In this document: in pieces, positions 15,247 to 15,987 of the stretch
Position numbering within the stretch: position 1 is the first letter of the stretch
Layout: the number at the start of each line of letters is the position of its first letter
Assembly: GCA_021784375.1 (NCBI GenBank)
Contig: JAJXSV010000010.1
Location: 3,800-19,786, forward strand
Length of the DNA stretch: 15,987 bases
Direction: 5' to 3'
Source of the DNA: Actinomycetes bacterium
GTDB taxonomy: Bacteria > Actinomycetota > Actinomycetes > S36-B12 > UBA5976
Made by a program: the position numbers and the translations under genes
Notes under the pieces: model-generated
What the model saw: only the letters and a program-made list of their open reading frames with translations
The model's database searches: none
Told to the model about the DNA's origin: nothing

Positions 15247-15363
15247 TCACGCCCAGTACGACGCTGCGCGACCATCGCAGGGCTGTGCAGCGTCGCACCG
15301 CGAAAGCTCACGCCCAGTACGACGCTGCGCGACCACGCCAGGGCTGTGCAGCGTCGCACCGCG
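15247..15363 (+). repeat. Two tandem 61-bp palindromic repeats (array B)
   Basis: Copies begin at 15247 and 15308, 61 bases apart, and both run TCACGCCCAGTACGACGCTG through to GCGTCGCACCGCG. In each, GTACGACGCTGC pairs with GCAGCGTCGCAC at 11 of 12 positions (15256-15267 with 15287-15298; 15317-15328 with 15348-15359) around a 19-base loop. In copy 1 the loop has a further GCGA/TCGC pair. The outer arms and the period match array A, but the centre and spacer differ. The array lies between the convergent GNAT and adenosine deaminase genes, where it could serve as a two-way terminator. Confidence 0.88.
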
Positions 15364-15371
15364 GGTTGGTG

Positions 15372-15987
15372 TCAGCCGACAAGCGCCGCGTAGCCGGGCT
15401 TGACCACCTCGTTGATGATCTGCAGACGCTCCTCGAAGGGGATGAATGCGCTCTTCATGGCATTCACGGTCGCCCACTGCAGGTCGGCGAGCGTCCAGCC
15501 GAAGGCGTCCACCAGGCCCTGGAACTCGGAGGACATCGTGATGTTCGACATCAGGCGGTTGTCCGTGTTGACGGTGATGCGGAAGTGCAGATCCTTCAAC
15601 AGGCCGATGGGGTGCTCGAGCACGGAGGCCGCAGCGGCAGTGTGCACGTTCGAGGTGGGGCACAGCTCGAGGGGGATGCGCCGATCGCGCACGTACGAGG
15701 CAAGGCGCCCCAGGACGGGCTTTCCATTGGCGATGGTGATGTCGTCGATGATGCGCACCCCGTGGCCCAGCCGTTCGGCACCGCAGAGCTGGATCGCCTC
15801 CCAGATGCTGGGCAGGCCGTAGGCCTCGCCGGCATGGATCGTGAAGTGGGCATTCTCGCGGCGCAGGTAGTCGAAGGCCGACCGGTGCACGCTGGGCGGG
15901 AAGCCCTTCTCCGCACCCGCGATGTCGAAGCCGACGACACCGCTGTCCCGGTAGCGCACGACGAGCGACGCCACCTCCTCGGCGTGG
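15372..15987 (-). CDS. add: Adenosine deaminase (partial, N-terminus beyond right edge)
   Basis: This zinc hydrolase converts adenosine (and deoxyadenosine) to inosine in purine salvage. The 204 visible C-terminal residues contain HAGE (51-54), ERLGHG (71-76) with its catalytic-site His, CPTSN (109-113) and NTDNRLMS (140-147), whose Asp belongs to the zinc and catalytic site. The second Asp of the classical TDDP is Asn here, a form I associate with actinobacterial adenosine deaminases. About 140-160 N-terminal residues, including the first zinc-binding HxH, lie outside the window. A GTG at 15974 is internal and not a start. The stop is nine bases from array B. Confidence 0.95.
   Translation of the reverse strand, partial: HAEEVASLVVRYRDSGVVGFDIAGAEKGFPPSVHRSAFDYLRRENAHFTIHAGEAYGLPSIWEAIQLCGAERLGHGVRIIDDITIANGKPVLGRLASYVRDRRIPLELCPTSNVHTAAAASVLEHPIGLLKDLHFRITVNTDNRLMSNITMSSEFQGLVDAFGWTLADLQWATVNAMKSAFIPFEERLQIINEVVKPGYAALVG

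Noticed and set aside
14461..15363. Possible CRISPR array
   Set aside because: There are only two and three copies, the 16-base spacers within array A are identical rather than unique, and no cas gene is present.
15072..15393. Small open frames across array B on both strands
   Set aside because: They are composed of the repeats and antisense GNAT sequence, with no ribosome binding site or family resemblance.
15374..15974. GTG at 15974 as the start of the adenosine deaminase
   Set aside because: The frame stays open to the window edge with sensible residues ([10 protein letters not shown]), and the essential N-terminal zinc-binding part is missing, so the gene continues outside.

Overview
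The window is a high-GC stretch from an actinobacterium. It holds almost the whole division and cell wall (dcw) cluster on the minus strand. Support for Actinomycetota comes from the gene order, frequent GTG starts, an FtsZ with [10 protein letters not shown], a MurG with GGGTAGHIEPA, a C-terminal MurE DNPR motif (DAP-type peptidoglycan) and an adenosine deaminase with NTDNRLMS. Genus cannot be told from this sequence.

Layout, right to left on the minus strand: mraZ, rsmH, an FtsL-like membrane protein, ftsI, murE, murF, mraY, murD, ftsW, murG, murC, ftsQ and ftsZ (C-terminal end lost at the left edge). Ten of the twelve junctions are 4-base ATGA/GTGA overlaps or gaps of 1 to 3 bases, so translation is probably coupled. 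The two exceptions, mraZ-rsmH (100 bases) and ftsQ-ftsZ (123 bases), each hold a strong inverted repeat and are the likely control points. Upstream of mraZ a plausible promoter is overlaid by four TGG repeats at exact 10-base intervals, the pattern expected for MraZ autoregulation.

MurC, MurD, MurE and MurF add the stem peptide to UDP-MurNAc. MraY and MurG build lipid II. FtsW and FtsI polymerise and cross-link it at the septum. FtsQ and the FtsL-like protein connect these enzymes to the FtsZ ring.

To the right of mraZ a small GNAT acetyltransferase gene runs on the plus strand, apparently from a leaderless promoter. It converges on a minus-strand adenosine deaminase gene cut by the right edge. 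The GNAT gene is flanked by two tandem arrays of one palindromic repeat family: three copies before it and two after it. Both arrays have a 61-base period and conserved outer arms but diverged centres.

The coding content is ordinary housekeeping. No unknown multi-gene system is visible. The items most worth following up are the 61-base palindromes, the mraZ operator, and the two intercistronic inverted repeats.
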